DNA from: Blastopirellula sediminis
GTDB taxonomy: Bacteria > Planctomycetota > Planctomycetia > Pirellulales > Pirellulaceae
Assembly: GCF_020966755.1 (NCBI RefSeq)
Contig: NZ_JAJKFT010000010.1
Coordinates: forward strand, 124,001 to 188,000
Direction of reading: 5' to 3'
Length of the DNA: 64,000 bases
Shown here one piece after another: positions 53,855-61,652 of the stretch; the first letter of the stretch is position 1, and every line of letters begins with the position of its first letter. The position numbers and the translations under genes were made by a program. Under the pieces are notes generated by a model that was given only the letters and a program-made list of their open reading frames with translations, did no database searches and was not told the origin of the DNA.

Positions 53855-55156
53855 TTACCAGATGAACTGGCCGCCGAGGTAACCGCCGTGCAGGATCACA
53901 TCGCCGTTGGAGGGTGTGCTGGCGACGATTCCCAGGTCTTCAAAGTTTTGCGGAATTTGCTCGGTGGCGAGAGCGACGCCCGAGACGCCGACCACGCGGT
54001 AGCCGATGTTCATCGAGAAGTGTTGCGTCACTCGGTAGTTGGCGCCGAGGTCGATTTCGCCCAGGAAGCTGACGCGCCCCTTGGTGCCCGAGACGTTGAA
54101 CGACTGTCCGTTATTCGGGCTGAGAGCGTTGTCGATATAGGCGTAACCGAGGTTGCCGTACATGGCCGAGTCCTGCGAAATCGCATTTCCGTAGGCGCCA
54201 AACTTGGTCTTGGCGTACAGGTTCAGGCGATTCCAGTTGTAGTTCATAATCATGCCGAGCTGGGCGCCGATCAGGTTGTTGTCGACGTTGATGTTGTAGT
54301 GCAACTCGTCGTCCGCTCCGGTGAAAACGCCGTCGCTCGGATCGGTCGAAAACGACATCGCTTCGCGGAACTTGAAGTATCGCAGACCGGCCAAGGCGCC
54401 GAATTGGAAGCAACCGCCGCCATAGTTGCCCGAGTAGAGCGTGGGATCCTGGAACACGTTCAGTTCAACGTTGTAGAAGTCGTAGCTACGTTGCAGACGG
54501 TGGGCGGCCGCGTCATTGAAGTAATCGTCGACATTGCTGCCGTCGTACGTCAAACCCTGGAAGTTAGCGTCCAGCGGCGTATCGAGCTGACCGACCAGAC
54601 CGGCATTGGTGACGGTGTGTTCGTTGGTCCCGCGCACCGCCCAGAAGTCGACTCCCCACGCCCAGTTGCAGCAACCGATGCGACGACCAAAGCCAAGCTG
54701 ATAGCCGGCGTTCCAGCCCATCGCGGCCGCTTCCGTACCCATCACGCGGGCCGCGTAGTCGCCGCTGTCGTTGGACAACCAGACTTCATTGCCGCGATCG
54801 CGCGTCATCGCCAATGCGCCGGCGTAGGCGAACCAAGTCGGGCAGAAGCAATCTTGAAAGCATTCGTCGTAGCAGCTTCCGGTCGAGCAATCGCCGGAAT
54901 AGCCGTCGGCGGACGGCGCCAACATGCCGGGCTCGAGCGATTCGGCGTACATCTTGTCCGCCGCCGGGGCAGGAGCGTCTTCCGTCAAGGAGACGGGGTG
55001 ATTGTTTTGTCGCCACAGTTGGGCCGGGCTCTTTTCAGGAGCGAAATAGCTCGGCCGATCAAGCGAACTGGGCTGATCGAGATTGATGGGCGCTGCAAAC
55101 AGACCGGACGCCGAAAGCGTCAGCGCCAGCGCGGCAGGGAATCGAGAAACCAACAT
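53855..55156 (-). CDS. BBP7-family outer-membrane beta-barrel protein
   Basis: 433 residues. A signal peptide (MLVSRFPAALALTLSASGLF, ending AAP) is followed by a Pro/Ser-rich segment and a short Cys cluster (CSTGSCYDECFQDCFCPTW). The rest is alternating beta-strands with turns typical of an outer-membrane barrel: WNAGYQLGFGRRIGCCNWAW, YDFYNVELNVFQ, FGALAGLRYFKFREAMSF, NNLIGAQLGMIMNYNW and the last strand GGYLGGQFIW, ending in aromatic Trp. BBP7 porins are a planctomycete family. ATG 55156 is chosen, with GGAG eight bases upstream; the frame is open earlier. It may form a porin. Confidence 0.82.
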   Translation of the reverse strand: MLVSRFPAALALTLSASGLFAAPINLDQPSSLDRPSYFAPEKSPAQLWRQNNHPVSLTEDAPAPAADKMYAESLEPGMLAPSADGYSGDCSTGSCYDECFQDCFCPTWFAYAGALAMTRDRGNEVWLSNDSGDYAARVMGTEAAAMGWNAGYQLGFGRRIGCCNWAWGVDFWAVRGTNEHTVTNAGLVGQLDTPLDANFQGLTYDGSNVDDYFNDAAAHRLQRSYDFYNVELNVFQDPTLYSGNYGGGCFQFGALAGLRYFKFREAMSFSTDPSDGVFTGADDELHYNINVDNNLIGAQLGMIMNYNWNRLNLYAKTKFGAYGNAISQDSAMYGNLGYAYIDNALSPNNGQSFNVSGTKGRVSFLGEIDLGANYRVTQHFSMNIGYRVVGVSGVALATEQIPQNFEDLGIVASTPSNGDVILHGGYLGGQFIW

Positions 55157-55649
55157 CTCCGGAACTCCTTCAATTTTTTTGGCCCACACGCTGCCTCCAA
55201 ATTGCAGCCGTGTATTTCCGTTGGCCGTGTGTCAGGTGGAGTCGGACATCCGTTCCGAACAAGCTGACGAGGGGCAACTCTGTCAGCCACTATGCGACAC
55301 GTCGCTCCATGCGACCTCCGCTACATGCAAGCATCGACGTCGCTAGCAAGACTTGATTGCGGTTTTTGCCGTTGCCTAAATAAAAAACCGGAGATGCCGC
55401 TGATGCATCTGGTACAGACGGCAAGACCTGAACTTGAAGCTCCCGCTCCAATCGTCAAAACAAGACAACTCTCCACCACCGCTCACTTTGGGGGCGAAAT
55501 TTGCGCGCTAATCGCAAGATAGGCCGCAAAAATTGAAAAGCAAAATTCCGGAGGAAAATTTTTCCACCGGTCGTACGAAAGTGCATCCGAAGCGGCACTA
55601 TTACTTACGACGCATGATATTCTCCCTTCGTCCCCCCAAAGATCGAAAC
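55157..55649. other. Divergent intergenic region
   Basis: About 490 bases between the barrel gene and the anti-sigma-like gene. A GGAGGA at 55549-55554 is not followed by any ATG, GTG or TTG at a suitable distance. No hairpin or gene stands out. Confidence 0.45.
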
Positions 55650-57794
55650 ATGGCGATGCGACTCACCTTACGCGTGCTGCTGGCCTACATGCACGGAATT
55701 CTCAGCGAAGCGGACGCCGCCGAGATGGACAAAAAGGTCGCAGAAAGCGAGTTCGCCCAGAAACTGATCAACCACATCCGCACGCGGGTAATGCGCAAAG
55801 AGCTCTCCGCCCTGGCGGTGGAGGGGGACGGTATTGGCCGCGACGCCAATACCGTGGCCGAGTACCTAGACCACAAACTCGATCCGCAACAGGTCGCGCA
55901 GCTGGAACTGCTCTGCTTCGAGTCGGATCGCCATCTGGCCGAAGTCGCCTCGGCCCATCAAATCTTGACGATGGTTTTGGGGACGCCGGCGCACGTTTCG
56001 TCTTCGCTCCGCAAACGGGCGTATGGGCTGCTCGGGAACTCAGCGCTACTGCAAACCGATTCCTCGACCGATCTCAACCAGATCCTGACCCCCGACGACC
56101 AGCGCTGGAACACCACGGACGAAGCACCTCCCGAAACCGATGACGATGAGCAACATCACATGGCGACCGCCGAGTTGCCGATCGCGATGGTGCTGCCGGA
56201 GGAGGAGAGCGAGGAAGAAGAGGTCGACGAAGACGAACTGGCGACCGCCGAGAGCGGATCCGGTTTTCCCAAATGGCTGAGCTTCGCCGCGGTCGTCGTC
56301 TTGGCGCTCGCTTCCGGCTGGTTGATCGCCGCCAGCGGCTGGATCGCGCCGCCGCAGTGGCTTACCGGCGGGCCGCAGAAAGTCGCCGATGCGACCGACG
56401 GGGAAGAGCCTGCGACCGCAGAGTCGCCGGACGAGAAGAATCCCCCGGTCAAACCGGGCGGCAACGACGTTTCTCGCAATGTGATCAACTCGCTGGATGA
56501 TATCCCGGCCAAGCCTGAAACCGGGACCGACACAACGCCGCCAACCACGACCGACCCCGGCATGGCGAATTCACCAACTCCCAATACGCCGGCGACGACC
56601 GGCCCAGGAACAACCCGGCCGCCGGAAGCCGATATGCCATTTGACAACGTCCCTGGCGTAAAGCCCGGCGGGGCGGAAAATCTCGAAGCGATCGATCCGG
56701 CGCTGTTAGAACCTGGTCGACGCGGCGTCTTCCTGACTCACGACATTCAAGCGAACAGATACGCCGCTCCGCCGCACGAAGCGGTACTCAAGCCGTTTCA
56801 GCGTTTGATCGTCGGCCCCGGCAGTTATTTCGCGACCGGCGATGATAACACGGCCGCGATGGTCGTCGTTGGCCCGGCCGATCTGCTGCTGACTGACGAC
56901 AGCCGCGTGATGATTAACCACGGGCAGATCTCGCTTCCCGCGTCGGATAAGCCGATCACGCTCGAGATGGTCGGCGGACTGACCGTTACGATCTCAAACA
57001 TCACTGGGGAAGGGGAAGTGAATGTCGAGATCAATCGGTTCATGACCGCCGATCAACCGCCGAAATCGCAGGGCTGGATCAAGATCTTCTGCGGCGGACA
57101 GTGCGACGTCTCCGTCGCAGACGTCACGCTGACGCTGCTTCAGGCGGACGAACTGATCATGTACTCCGATAAACCTCCCGTATTGAACCATCGCAAACTG
57201 GCGCCATCGTGGAGCGTCCTCTATCCCGCGCCGGCCGCCGATTTTGTCCGCTTCAAACTGGACGAGGGAGCAAGGCAGGGAATCGATCCGCTCACCACGC
57301 TGCAGCGAATCGCCCTGTCGAACGCCTCGCCGGGCGCTCGGAGCGAAGCGATGCGTCTGTCTGCGGCGGCAGGGCAGGTAGGTCCGCTGGTCGAATCGTT
57401 CCACGATCCAACCCTCAGCCAGTTCTGGTCGGCTCATTTCCGCGATCTGGCCGAGCTTTGGTCCCGGGCCGAGCCGAACGAAAAGCCGCAGATCATCGCT
57501 GCGCTGCACGCGTTGAGCCCGCAGTTCGGCGACGCGCTGGTCAATCAGCTCGACGCCTACTGGCTCGAAACGTTGACGCAGCCGGAGGCGGTGGAGCTGA
57601 TCGTGAACCTGGGGCACAACGACGCAGCGATGCGATTATTCGCCTTTGAACGGCTGCAACGGATGACCGGATACACCTTGTTGTACCGGCCCGAAATGAA
57701 TGAGGCCGAACGAGAAGGCCCGATCTCTCGCTGGTGGGGACGCCTGAGCGCGGGTCAGCTGGCTGGGCGTACGGTCGAGCGGATGCCGAAATAA
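55650..57794 (+). CDS. Anti-sigma/FecR-like membrane protein
   Basis: 714 residues from ATG 55650 (MAMRLTLRVLLAYMHGILSE). The N-terminal ~110 residues are helical, resembling the sigma-binding part of anti-sigma factors, with repeated LxxYLxxxLxxxxxxxLE patterns (TVAEYLDHKLDPQQVAQLEL). An acidic region (EEESEEEEVDEDE) precedes one transmembrane helix at about 209-231. A long Pro/Thr-rich linker is followed by a FecR-like beta domain, with LKPFQRLIVGPGSYFATGDD, and a C-terminal helical domain. The frame opens at 55533, and no SD supports any start, so the N-terminus is uncertain. No sigma-factor gene is adjacent, so the target is unknown. Confidence 0.55.
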   Translation: MAMRLTLRVLLAYMHGILSEADAAEMDKKVAESEFAQKLINHIRTRVMRKELSALAVEGDGIGRDANTVAEYLDHKLDPQQVAQLELLCFESDRHLAEVASAHQILTMVLGTPAHVSSSLRKRAYGLLGNSALLQTDSSTDLNQILTPDDQRWNTTDEAPPETDDDEQHHMATAELPIAMVLPEEESEEEEVDEDELATAESGSGFPKWLSFAAVVVLALASGWLIAASGWIAPPQWLTGGPQKVADATDGEEPATAESPDEKNPPVKPGGNDVSRNVINSLDDIPAKPETGTDTTPPTTTDPGMANSPTPNTPATTGPGTTRPPEADMPFDNVPGVKPGGAENLEAIDPALLEPGRRGVFLTHDIQANRYAAPPHEAVLKPFQRLIVGPGSYFATGDDNTAAMVVVGPADLLLTDDSRVMINHGQISLPASDKPITLEMVGGLTVTISNITGEGEVNVEINRFMTADQPPKSQGWIKIFCGGQCDVSVADVTLTLLQADELIMYSDKPPVLNHRKLAPSWSVLYPAPAADFVRFKLDEGARQGIDPLTTLQRIALSNASPGARSEAMRLSAAAGQVGPLVESFHDPTLSQFWSAHFRDLAELWSRAEPNEKPQIIAALHALSPQFGDALVNQLDAYWLETLTQPEAVELIVNLGHNDAAMRLFAFERLQRMTGYTLLYRPEMNEAEREGPISRWWGRLSAGQLAGRTVERMPK

Positions 57795-57952
57795 TGGGGC
57801 AAATTCCGCTACGGCAGTCCGCAATGCGATAAGCGTGCATCTAGAAGCCGAACCCTCCCCTAGTACCGGTTTGGGGCGTATCGGGGCGGCACAACCGTCT
57901 CCGATCTTACCGTGCTTCTCTGTTTCCCACGCATAGCCCGGTTGAATGGGCT

Positions 57953-57981
57953 TTGTCACGACGCATAATTGTCGATAGAAT
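57953..57981 (+). promoter_or_regulatory. Probable sigma-70 promoter for the hpf-pts cluster
   Basis: TTGTCA (57953-57958) and TAGAAT (57976-57981), five of six matches each, are separated by exactly 17 bases. The predicted leader to the hpf start is about 86 nt and includes an 18-bp palindrome. Confidence 0.6.
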
Positions 57982-58021
57982 ATCCCGTTTCCATCTAACT
58001 GAAGCCTCTCCCATAGAGAGC

Positions 58022-58039
58022 CCGGTTCCATGGAACCGG
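58022..58039. repeat. Perfect 18-bp palindrome in the hpf leader
   Basis: CCGGTTCCATGGAACCGG reads the same on both strands. It sits about 35 bases before the hpf start, downstream of the predicted transcription start. It could be an operator for a dimeric regulator or form a short hairpin in the mRNA. Confidence 0.6.
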
Positions 58040-58073
58040 TCTCGCTGGAACACGTTTCGAAGGAGTTTTCGTC

Positions 58074-58421
58074 GTGCAAGTCAATATTTCTACGCGACAT
58101 GGCCATTTGAGCACGGACTCGCAAGAGACGATTTCCGAAAAAGTACAGAAGCTGACCCGCTTGTTTGAGCGCATCACTTCAGTTGACGTCACCGTCGACC
58201 TGGAGCACAACGACAAGCCGGGCGTGGAACTCCGTGTTACGGCCGAACGAACCGACGATTTCGTCGCCGCCGATAGCTGCTCGAGCCTGCTCGGAGCGCT
58301 AGACAACACGATCCACAAGATGGAACAGCAACTCCGCAAACACAAAGAGCGGCTGAAAGACCATCGCGGCCCCGGTCTGAAAGATCAGGCCGCCGCTAGC
58401 AGCCCCGATTCCGAAGCCTAA
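58074..58421 (+). CDS. hpf: Ribosome hibernation promoting factor, short form
   Basis: 115 residues, HPF/RaiA (sigma-54 modulation) family. It begins MQVNISTRHGHLSTDSQETI, with the helix KVQKLTRLFERITSVDVTVD and DKPGVELRVTAERTDDFVAA, and ends with the helical part LLGALDNTIHKMEQQLRKHK. It binds the 30S decoding region and stores ribosomes inactive in slow growth. It is the short form, without the dimerisation tail of long HPF. The start is GTG 58074, with AAGGAG eight bases upstream. It is followed 74 bases later by ptsN on the same strand. Confidence 0.9.
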   Translation: MQVNISTRHGHLSTDSQETISEKVQKLTRLFERITSVDVTVDLEHNDKPGVELRVTAERTDDFVAADSCSSLLGALDNTIHKMEQQLRKHKERLKDHRGPGLKDQAAASSPDSEA

Positions 58422-58495
58422 ATACACGCACCGTCGGAGCCCGATTGCCGGCAAAAGTGCAGTCGGAACGCCGATCCGAGGAAAGGAAACGAAAC

Positions 58496-58972
58496 GTGAA
58501 GTTTGCTGACTTCATTTGCGTCAATGGGATCAAACCCGAGCTGGCCGCCCAAGACAAGGAAGGGGTCATCCGCGAACTCGCGGAGAGCCTCGTCGCCGCT
58601 GGAGCGATCCAAGCCGAGAACGTCGACGGCATCATCAAAGCGATCATGAAGCGTGAGGAGCTCGGCAGCACGGGCATCGGCCGCGGAATCGCCGTCCCTC
58701 ACACCAAGCACCCGAGCGTCGAAACGCTGGTCGGCACCGTCGGCGTAAGCAGCACTGGGGTCGAATTCAGCAGCCTGGATGGAGAGAAAGTCCATCTCTT
58801 TTTCTTGCTGGTCTCGCCTCCCGATCGCCCCGGCGACCACCTGCGAGCGCTCGAAAACATCTCGCGTCAACTGCGAGACGACATGTTCTGCAAGTTCCTG
58901 AAGCAGTCGAAGACCGTCCCGGACATTCAGCAACTGCTGGAAGAAGCGGACAACAATCAATTCGGCTCGTAA
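58496..58972 (+). CDS. ptsN: PTS IIA-like nitrogen-regulatory protein
   Basis: 158 residues of the mannitol/fructose-type EIIA family (PTS_EIIA_2). The core is MKREELGSTGIGRGIAVPHT, with His69 as phosphorylation site, then VHLFFLLVSPPDRPGDHLRA, LENISRQLRDDMFCKFLKQS. There is no membrane EIIB/C partner, so it likely has a regulatory role like E. coli EIIA-Ntr. The open frame starts earlier at 58445, but GTG 58496 has AAGGA eight bases before it. It sits between hpf and the HPr/EI genes. Confidence 0.87.
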   Translation: MKFADFICVNGIKPELAAQDKEGVIRELAESLVAAGAIQAENVDGIIKAIMKREELGSTGIGRGIAVPHTKHPSVETLVGTVGVSSTGVEFSSLDGEKVHLFFLLVSPPDRPGDHLRALENISRQLRDDMFCKFLKQSKTVPDIQQLLEEADNNQFGS

Positions 58973-59094
58973 GTTCCGCTCTTGCGTCTCCCCGCGGAGA
59001 CGCCGCGGCATGAATGAGCCGAAGCCGGCGGCACACTTATTGAGATGATCGGTTCGGCCGCCGCCGGTTCGAACGATAATTTTCTGTTGGCGAA

Positions 59095-59397
59095 ATGACC
59101 CATCAGCAAGCGACTCGACGAATCGTAATCAAAAATCAGCAGGGGCTGCATGCGCGTCCTGCCGACGCTTTCGTCAAACTAGCGAATCAGTTTCAATCGA
59201 ATATCGAGATTGAACGCGATACGCTACGCGTCAGCGGCAAAAGCATTCTCGACCTGCTGACCCTTGTCGCCGAACAAGGGGTGCAGTTGACGATTATCGC
59301 CATCGGTCCTGACGCCGAAACTGCGGTCGACGCCTTGGCGGCGCTGGTCGATTCGTTCGTCGAAGAAGACGATCAGCCTGACATTCAACCCGACTGA
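59095..59397 (+). CDS. ptsH: Phosphocarrier protein HPr
   Basis: 100 residues. QQGLHARPADAFVKLA contains the phosphate-accepting His19 and the neighbouring Arg of the HPr active site. The second signature VSGKSILDLLTLVAEQG carries Ser50 at the place of the regulatory Ser46 of Firmicutes HPr, so control by an HPr kinase is possible, though no such gene is in the window. The C-terminal tail is acidic. It ends 14 bases before ptsI. The protein passes phosphate from Enzyme I to the EIIA protein encoded upstream. Confidence 0.93.
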   Translation: MTHQQATRRIVIKNQQGLHARPADAFVKLANQFQSNIEIERDTLRVSGKSILDLLTLVAEQGVQLTIIAIGPDAETAVDALAALVDSFVEEDDQPDIQPD

Positions 59398-59411
59398 ACC
59401 CGCTCGGTCCT

Positions 59412-61160
59412 ATGCGTATCCTTCAAGGCATCGCCGTTTCGCCAGGAGTCGCCATCGGCGAGGCCGTCGTTATTGACGACAAAGGGTATCGTATTCCTCG
59501 CCGATTCATCGCTCGCGGCGCCGTCGAAGCCGAGATGAAGCGGCTAGAAAGCGCTTTCGCCGCCGTCGGCAAGCAGATCGAGCAAAGCCGCGACGAAATC
59601 GCCGGCGAACTCGGTCAGCAATACGGCGCCATCTTCTCCGCTCACCTGCAGATGCTGCAGGACTCGAAGCTCCGGACCGAGATTGATCATCTCGTCAAAC
59701 AGCGGCACTATTCGGCTGAATACGCGATCACGCGAGCCCTCGGCAAATACAGCAAGTTCTTCGAGAACCTGCCGAACGCCTATCTGCGCGAACGTGCGAA
59801 CGACGTTCACGATATCGAACGCCGCCTGATGGGCGAGTTGATGGGGAATCGCCGCGAAGCGCTCGAAGAGATCAAATCGCCGGTCGTGGTCCTCGCCAAC
59901 AATCTGACCCCCAGCGAAACGGCCAACCTCAACCGCGAAATGGTCCTCGGCTTCGTCACCGAAGTGGGCGGCCCCGGCGGTCACACGGCGATCGTCGCCG
60001 AAGCGCTCGAAATTCCGGCGGTAGTCGGCGTCGGCGACTTTCTGAACGAGATCTCCGGCGGCGACCTGGTGATCATCGACGGCGACCAAGGGCGGGTCAT
60101 TTTCCAGCCCGACGACGAAACGATCGCTCGCTACGAGCAAGAAGTCGAAGAGCACCGCAGCTTGGCGGCGCGGCTCGACTTGCTTCGCGATTTGCCGGCC
60201 GAACTGCTCAGCGGCGAGCGGATTCACCTTTACGCAAACATTGAATTCCCCCACGAGGTCGACTCGTGCCAGCAGCGCGGGGCCGAGGGAATCGGGCTCT
60301 ACCGGACCGAATTCCTCTACCTGGGCCAGGACCAGGAACCGACCGAAGAGGACCACTACCAGGTTTACGCCAAGGTGGTCCAGGACCTGGGGGGCGCGCC
60401 GATCGTGATTCGCACTCTCGATCTTGGCGCCGACAAAATTGCCCGCAGCGTCGGCGAAAGCCGGGTCGCGGAGTCGAATCCCTTCTTGGGACTTCGCAGC
60501 ATTCGACTGTCGCTTCGCAATATCTCCTTATTCCGTACGCAGTTACGGGCGATCTTGCGAGCGAGCACCTTGGGGGAAATCCAGGTGATGTTCCCCCTGG
60601 TCAGCACCCTGCACGAATTGCGGCAGGCAAAGATGTTGCTGACCGATATCATGGAAGACCTCGACGAAGAGGGTATTCCCTACGACCGCAACCTGAAAAT
60701 CGGCATGATGGTCGAAGTCCCATCTTCGGTGATCATGCTCGACCATTTCGCCAAGGAGGTCGATTTTATCAGCATTGGCACGAACGACTTGGTCCAGTAC
60801 ACGCTGGCGGTCGATCGTAGCAACAAGGAAGTAGCGGCGCTGTACAACAACTGCGATCCGGCCGTGCTCCGTTTGATCGAAATGACGGTTCGTCTGGCGA
60901 AGGAAGCCGACATCAAGACGACCCTTTGCGGCCAAATGGGGGGAAATCCAATCTATGCCATGTTGCTGATTGGGCTCGGTTTGCGTAGCTTAAGTATCAC
61001 GCCGAGCGCCATTCCCGAGATCAAAAAGGTGTGCCGGAGCGTTTCTCTCGCCCAATGCGAGGAAGTCGCCCGCCGCGTTCGAGAAATGGAAAACGCCCGC
61101 GAAATCAAACGCTACCTGCGTGAGGAAGTCCGCAGGGCGGTACCCGAATTATTGATGTAA
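59412..61160 (+). CDS. ptsI: Phosphoenolpyruvate-protein phosphotransferase (Enzyme I)
   Basis: 582 residues. It begins LQGIAVSPGVAIGEAVVIDD, with HPr-binding helices at about 35-145. The swivel domain's phospho-His is His191 in GFVTEVGGPGGHTAIVAEAL; the usual GGRTSHTAI reads GGPGGHTAI here. The PEP-binding C-terminal barrel has GIGLYRTEFLYLGQDQEPTE, FLGLRSIRLSLRN, VEVPSSVIMLDHF, FISIGTNDLVQYTLAVDRSN and the active Cys region TTLCGQMGGNPIYAMLLIGL. Length matches E. coli EI (575). It supplies phosphate from PEP to HPr. It follows ptsH closely; together with ptsN this makes a complete regulatory relay without sugar permease. Confidence 0.94.
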   Translation: MRILQGIAVSPGVAIGEAVVIDDKGYRIPRRFIARGAVEAEMKRLESAFAAVGKQIEQSRDEIAGELGQQYGAIFSAHLQMLQDSKLRTEIDHLVKQRHYSAEYAITRALGKYSKFFENLPNAYLRERANDVHDIERRLMGELMGNRREALEEIKSPVVVLANNLTPSETANLNREMVLGFVTEVGGPGGHTAIVAEALEIPAVVGVGDFLNEISGGDLVIIDGDQGRVIFQPDDETIARYEQEVEEHRSLAARLDLLRDLPAELLSGERIHLYANIEFPHEVDSCQQRGAEGIGLYRTEFLYLGQDQEPTEEDHYQVYAKVVQDLGGAPIVIRTLDLGADKIARSVGESRVAESNPFLGLRSIRLSLRNISLFRTQLRAILRASTLGEIQVMFPLVSTLHELRQAKMLLTDIMEDLDEEGIPYDRNLKIGMMVEVPSSVIMLDHFAKEVDFISIGTNDLVQYTLAVDRSNKEVAALYNNCDPAVLRLIEMTVRLAKEADIKTTLCGQMGGNPIYAMLLIGLGLRSLSITPSAIPEIKKVCRSVSLAQCEEVARRVREMENAREIKRYLREEVRRAVPELLM

Positions 61161-61161
61161 T

Positions 61162-61179
61162 GCGGACGAAAACGTCCGC
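61162..61179 (+). other. Hairpin directly after ptsI
   Basis: GCGGACG and CGTCCGC form a perfect seven-bp stem with an AAAA loop, one base after the stop codon. It is followed by GAAAACC rather than T residues, so it may protect the 3' end or be a weak terminator. Confidence 0.5.
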
Positions 61180-61652
61180 GAAAACCGAACACACTACACT
61201 TAGTTTCACGACCATTCGACGCAGATAGAGAGTTACGACGTAGCGGGAAATAACGCACCGCCAGGCAGACCGACGCGACCTTATTCGCGAAACTGGGCCA
61301 GTTCCTTAAAACGCCGCCCATCGATCATGACGCCAAACAGCCGACTCTGAGATCCATGCGACCCGATCGGGCGATTTCTGTAGATGGAACGCCGCCGACG
61401 TCGCTCCCACGGCCTTTTGACGCCGCTTTGCAGTAGCTGACCGACAGAAATCCCCGCATGGAAAACGTCGCAGTGCGACAGTCCCAGCCGCCCCCTTCAT
61501 GCTGGCGCCTGACTGCCGCGTGACGTTTCGTTTCCGCTTTTCGTCGCTGCTCCAACCGCGCCGCTCCTTACAGCGGCTGCAGGCCGATTCTTATCGGCTC
61601 TCCATCTCTGCGCAGAAGGTCGGTCGTGGGACGCAACACACGAAAGACCAGA
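61180..61652. other. Intergenic region between ptsI and the RNase gene
   Basis: About 470 bases. Short open frames on the minus strand (64-76 codons) have no recognisable family. It should contain the promoter of the RNase gene and perhaps a long leader; RNase E genes are often controlled through their 5' leaders, but no specific structure could be identified by eye. Confidence 0.45.
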
